Source: an uncultured Bacteroidales bacterium (lineage in GTDB: Bacteria; Bacteroidota; Bacteroidia; Bacteroidales; Paludibacteraceae). Taken from it: 7,276 nt of DNA. The translations under genes and the position numbers were made by a program. Shown piece by piece: positions 5,663 through 7,276 of the stretch. The DNA lies in assembly GCA_937885465.1 (NCBI GenBank), contig CAKZZM010000101.1, positions 1 to 7,276 of the forward strand. The letters run 5' to 3'. Numbering within the stretch: the first letter of the stretch is position 1; every line of letters starts with the position of its first letter. The notes under the pieces are model-generated. The model was not told the origin of the DNA. It made no database searches and saw only the letters and a list, made by a program, of their open reading frames with translations.

Positions 5663-6622
5663 TTGCGTGGATTTAGTGAGGAAAGCATAAAGAAAATGCG
5701 CCTTTTCTATGAGGCATGGGAACCTATTATAAATCGGTCGCCACTGGCGACCGATTTAGGTGAAGCAGCCGAAACTACTGAATTTCGGTCGCCGGTAGCG
5801 ACCGATTTGGAAGAAAATGCAGCAATCAAAACCAATACTCTTCTATTGTTACAAAAACAGTCTGTCAATCAGTTTAACCCGATTGAATTTTTGAGTATCG
5901 GATTCACTCATCACATGGAAATCTTGCGAAAGACTGATTCCTTAGATGAACGAGTATTTTACATACATCAAACCTTTCAAAATGGCTGGAATAAAGATGT
6001 TTTGAGGGAGAAACTTAAAACCGACCTCTTTCATCATCAGTCGCAAATGCCGAATAATTTCACCAAGACTATTTCCAATCCAAACAATGCACAAAAAGCA
6101 ATAGCGATGTTCAGAGATGAGTATTTGGTGGACTACATCAATGTAGAAGAACTTGATGAAAAAGAATATGACATTGTGGATGAAAGAGTGATAGAACAAG
6201 CGATAGTGCAGAATATCAAAAAGTTTATTCTAACATTTGGTAACGATTTTACTTTTATAGGCAATCAATATCGTTTGGTGGGTGCAGGGCGCGAGTTTTA
6301 TGTAGATTTACTTTTCTTTAATCGCGAATTGAATTGTCTTTGTGCGGTTGAACTCAAAAATGGAGAGTTCAAAGCCCCTTATCTTGGGCAATTGCAAACA
6401 TATCTCCGACTATTGGATATGCAAGTAAAGAAACCTCACGAAAATCCAAGCATAGGTATAGTTTTGTGTCGTTCGGTTGATAAGCAATATGTGGAGTTGG
6501 TCATTCAAGATTATGATAAACCTATGGGCGTTGCTACATATAAGACCAATGCGGACATACCAGACCATTTGCGCCATGCTTTACCTGATATTGATGAAAT
6601 GAAGAAACTACTACAAAACTAA
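5663..6622 (+). CDS. DUF1016/YhcG-type PD-(D/E)xK nuclease, N-terminally truncated
   Basis: The C-terminal two thirds are a standard DUF1016 nuclease domain: FYVDLLFFNRELNCLCAVELK gives the catalytic Asp215, Glu230 and Lys232, followed by GQLQTYL (242-248) and a complete family-like end (DIPDHLRHALPDIDEMKKLL). The N-terminus is short. Family members I know have about 70-80 residues before the motif PGLRGFS, whereas here only PGLRGFSEESIKKM survives and a TGA (5654-5656) stands immediately upstream in frame. Homology therefore runs up to the break, pointing to truncation or recombination at about 5654. The frame can start only at TTG 5663 or ATG 5696 (308 residues); the ATG is more plausible if it is translated at all. 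Two palindromic inserts at 5731-5805 encode RSPLATDL and RSPVATDL. The family occurs in defence islands and is predicted to be nucleolytic, but its biological role is not settled. Activity without the full N-terminal domain is doubtful. Confidence 0.75.
   Translation: MRGFSEESIKKMRLFYEAWEPIINRSPLATDLGEAAETTEFRSPVATDLEENAAIKTNTLLLLQKQSVNQFNPIEFLSIGFTHHMEILRKTDSLDERVFYIHQTFQNGWNKDVLREKLKTDLFHHQSQMPNNFTKTISNPNNAQKAIAMFRDEYLVDYINVEELDEKEYDIVDERVIEQAIVQNIKKFILTFGNDFTFIGNQYRLVGAGREFYVDLLFFNRELNCLCAVELKNGEFKAPYLGQLQTYLRLLDMQVKKPHENPSIGIVLCRSVDKQYVELVIQDYDKPMGVATYKTNADIPDHLRHALPDIDEMKKLLQN
5731..5805. repeat. Two related palindromic elements inside the DUF1016 coding sequence
   Basis: The first is a perfect 12-base inverted repeat, AAATCGGTCGCC (5731-5742) and GGCGACCGATTT (5746-5757), with loop ACT. 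The second has 8-base arms TCGGTCGC (5785-5792) and GCGACCGA (5798-5805) with a five-base loop. Each is in frame and encodes RSPxATDL (x = Leu, then Val), so the element is repeated at both DNA and protein level, 54 bases apart, a multiple of three. The inserts lie in a probable linker between the N-terminal helices and the nuclease domain. Confidence 0.8.
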
Positions 6623-6645
6623 TACTGCTTGCTGCTCCTGTACGC

Positions 6646-7050
6646 TTGGAGTTCTTAACAGCATTGAGTATAAAGTCAAAATTGCCTAATGTGCGAGTAA
6701 TACCAAACTACGCTTGTGATGATACAGGCTTGCCCACCTCTACCGCTGTCGGCAATATGGGTGATATTGAGTGCCATGAGCATCAAAACGGTATTTTAGT
6801 TGAGGTAACAATGGCAGAGGGCAGACAACAAACAGTAATGGAAATATGGCCAATCGAACGCCACTTGACAGAGTTTCAAGATAAGACTAACCCACAATCA
6901 CAAGCCGTATTTATTGCCCCAACGATATTTAATGACAGTTTGCGGCAGATAAAATTTGTAAAAGCCGATACCGGTAAAGTAATCCGTCCGTATGCAATAG
7001 ATGAATTCTTGGCATTTCTAAACGAAACAGCATCATTATATGTAGCATAA
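6646..7050 (+). pseudogene. C-terminal catalytic fragment of a second AlwI-family endonuclease
   Basis: The 134-residue frame is a clean match in pattern to the cleavage domain of AlwI-family enzymes and parallels the full-length copy at 2635-4233: PNYACDDTGLPTSTAVGNMGDIE here versus PNYICDEAGIPYSHAPGNIGDIE there. Glu (6649-6651), Asp (6763-6765), Glu (6802-6804) and Glu (6841-6843) are spaced 38, 13 and 13, the same spacing I recall for BspD6I E418, D456, E469 and E482, so the active site looks intact. The recognition half is missing. Only TTG at 6646 offers a usual start, directly before the first catalytic Glu, and family-like sequence (LLAAPVRLEFL) continues in frame upstream to about 6628, close to the DUF1016 stop at 6620-6622. 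I therefore favour a truncated remnant joined to the DUF1016 gene. The alternative is a stand-alone cleavage subunit. The two copies are divergent, so this is not a recent duplication. Confidence 0.7.
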
Positions 7051-7069
7051 ATTTGCATAATGCACCTAT

Positions 7070-7112
7070 GGCGTTACGATTGTGCAGGTTGCACACCGTA
7101 ACGCCTTTTTTT
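7070..7112 (+). terminator. Intrinsic terminator after the endonuclease fragment
   Basis: The outer stem GGCGTTACG (7070-7078) / CGTAACGCC (7097-7105) encloses a second stem TGTGCA (7081-7086) / TGCACA (7090-7095) with loop GGT, and T7 (7106-7112) follows at once. It begins 20 bases after the stop of the fragment, so the original 3' end of that gene appears to be preserved. Confidence 0.9.
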
Positions 7113-7116
7113 GTTA

Positions 7117-7245
7117 TAATTTTGCACTCGAAAACGAAAGAACGACAAAATAGAAATCATCAAAATAACGTAACCATCCGATAAAGTACAGGTGGTATTC
7201 AAAAGTTAGGGCTGTAACCGGTTGGAGTTACAGCCCTAAGTTTTT
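7117..7245 (+). ncRNA. Possible small RNA or attenuated leader between a -7 box and a terminator
   Basis: TAATTTTG at 7117-7124 is a full match to the -7 consensus, though no TTTG is visible 19-21 bases upstream, where the preceding terminator lies. A transcript starting near 7131 would run into the strong terminator ending at 7245, giving about 115 bases with no open frame of note. It could be a small RNA, an attenuated leader for a gene beyond the window, or a chance box. I do not recognise an RNA family. Confidence 0.3.
7206..7245 (+). terminator. Strong intrinsic terminator, possibly bidirectional
   Basis: Perfect 13-base arms TTAGGGCTGTAAC (7206-7218) and GTTACAGCCCTAA (7227-7239) enclose an eight-base loop; G and T5 (7241-7245) follow. 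On the opposite strand the stem is followed by C and T4, so it may also stop transcription coming from a gene to the right of the window. Confidence 0.85.
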
Positions 7246-7276
7246 CTAAAGATACAGGTTGGTGAAGTTACTTGGC

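Noticed and set aside
7003..7008. A GAATTC site, considered as evidence about the EcoRI-type methylase specificity
   Set aside because: One site in the window says nothing about specificity; family membership alone does not fix the recognition sequence.
1..7276. CRISPR array, tRNA or rRNA genes, insertion-sequence transposase, integrase
   Set aside because: I saw no regularly spaced repeats with unique spacers, no cloverleaf pattern and no transposase or integrase motif on either strand.

Overview
The window looks like a restriction/defence island from a Bacteroidales-type bacterium (phylum Bacteroidota). The evidence is AT-rich genes, promoters of the Bacteroidota form (a TTTG-like -33 box, 19-20 bases, then a TAnnTTTG -7 box), almost no Shine-Dalgarno sequences, and protein families common in gut and oral Bacteroidales. 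I cannot name the species.

Layout. Bases 1-628 hold no convincing gene. They carry four perfect hairpins, a tandem array with an 11-base period, a G9 tract and two tandem promoter candidates. Bases 629-4233 are one tight plus-strand operon: an EcoRI-family adenine methyltransferase, a D12-class (Dam-like) adenine methyltransferase overlapping it by ATGA, and, three bases later, a full-length AlwI-family type IIS restriction endonuclease. Two adenine methyltransferases, one per strand of an asymmetric site, plus one endonuclease make a complete type IIS restriction-modification system. Its terminator lies inside the 3' end of the convergent gene. That minus-strand gene (4263-5483) fuses an Mrr-like PD-(D/E)xK nuclease to an ImmA/IrrE-type HExxH peptidase. 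It has its own near-consensus promoter and a palindrome just upstream.

Bases 5484-7050 look like a scar of older defence genes. A DUF1016/YhcG-type PD-(D/E)xK nuclease gene lacks the start of its N-terminal domain and carries two in-frame palindromic inserts that both encode RSPxATDL. Directly after its stop codon comes the catalytic C-terminal part of a second, divergent AlwI-family endonuclease. This part keeps the four acidic residues expected for the active site but has lost the DNA-recognition half. It is either a remnant or, less likely, a stand-alone cleavage subunit like the small subunit of the BspD6I enzyme. A clear terminator closes it, followed by a -7 box and a second strong hairpin terminator that may delimit a small RNA.

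The most unexpected global signal is that I found no GATC in the 7276 bases, although roughly 25 would be expected from composition, and no GAGTC or GACTC. These cover the two site types known for characterised AlwI-family enzymes (GGATC and GAGTC). All assignments come from reading motifs by eye; no database search was possible.
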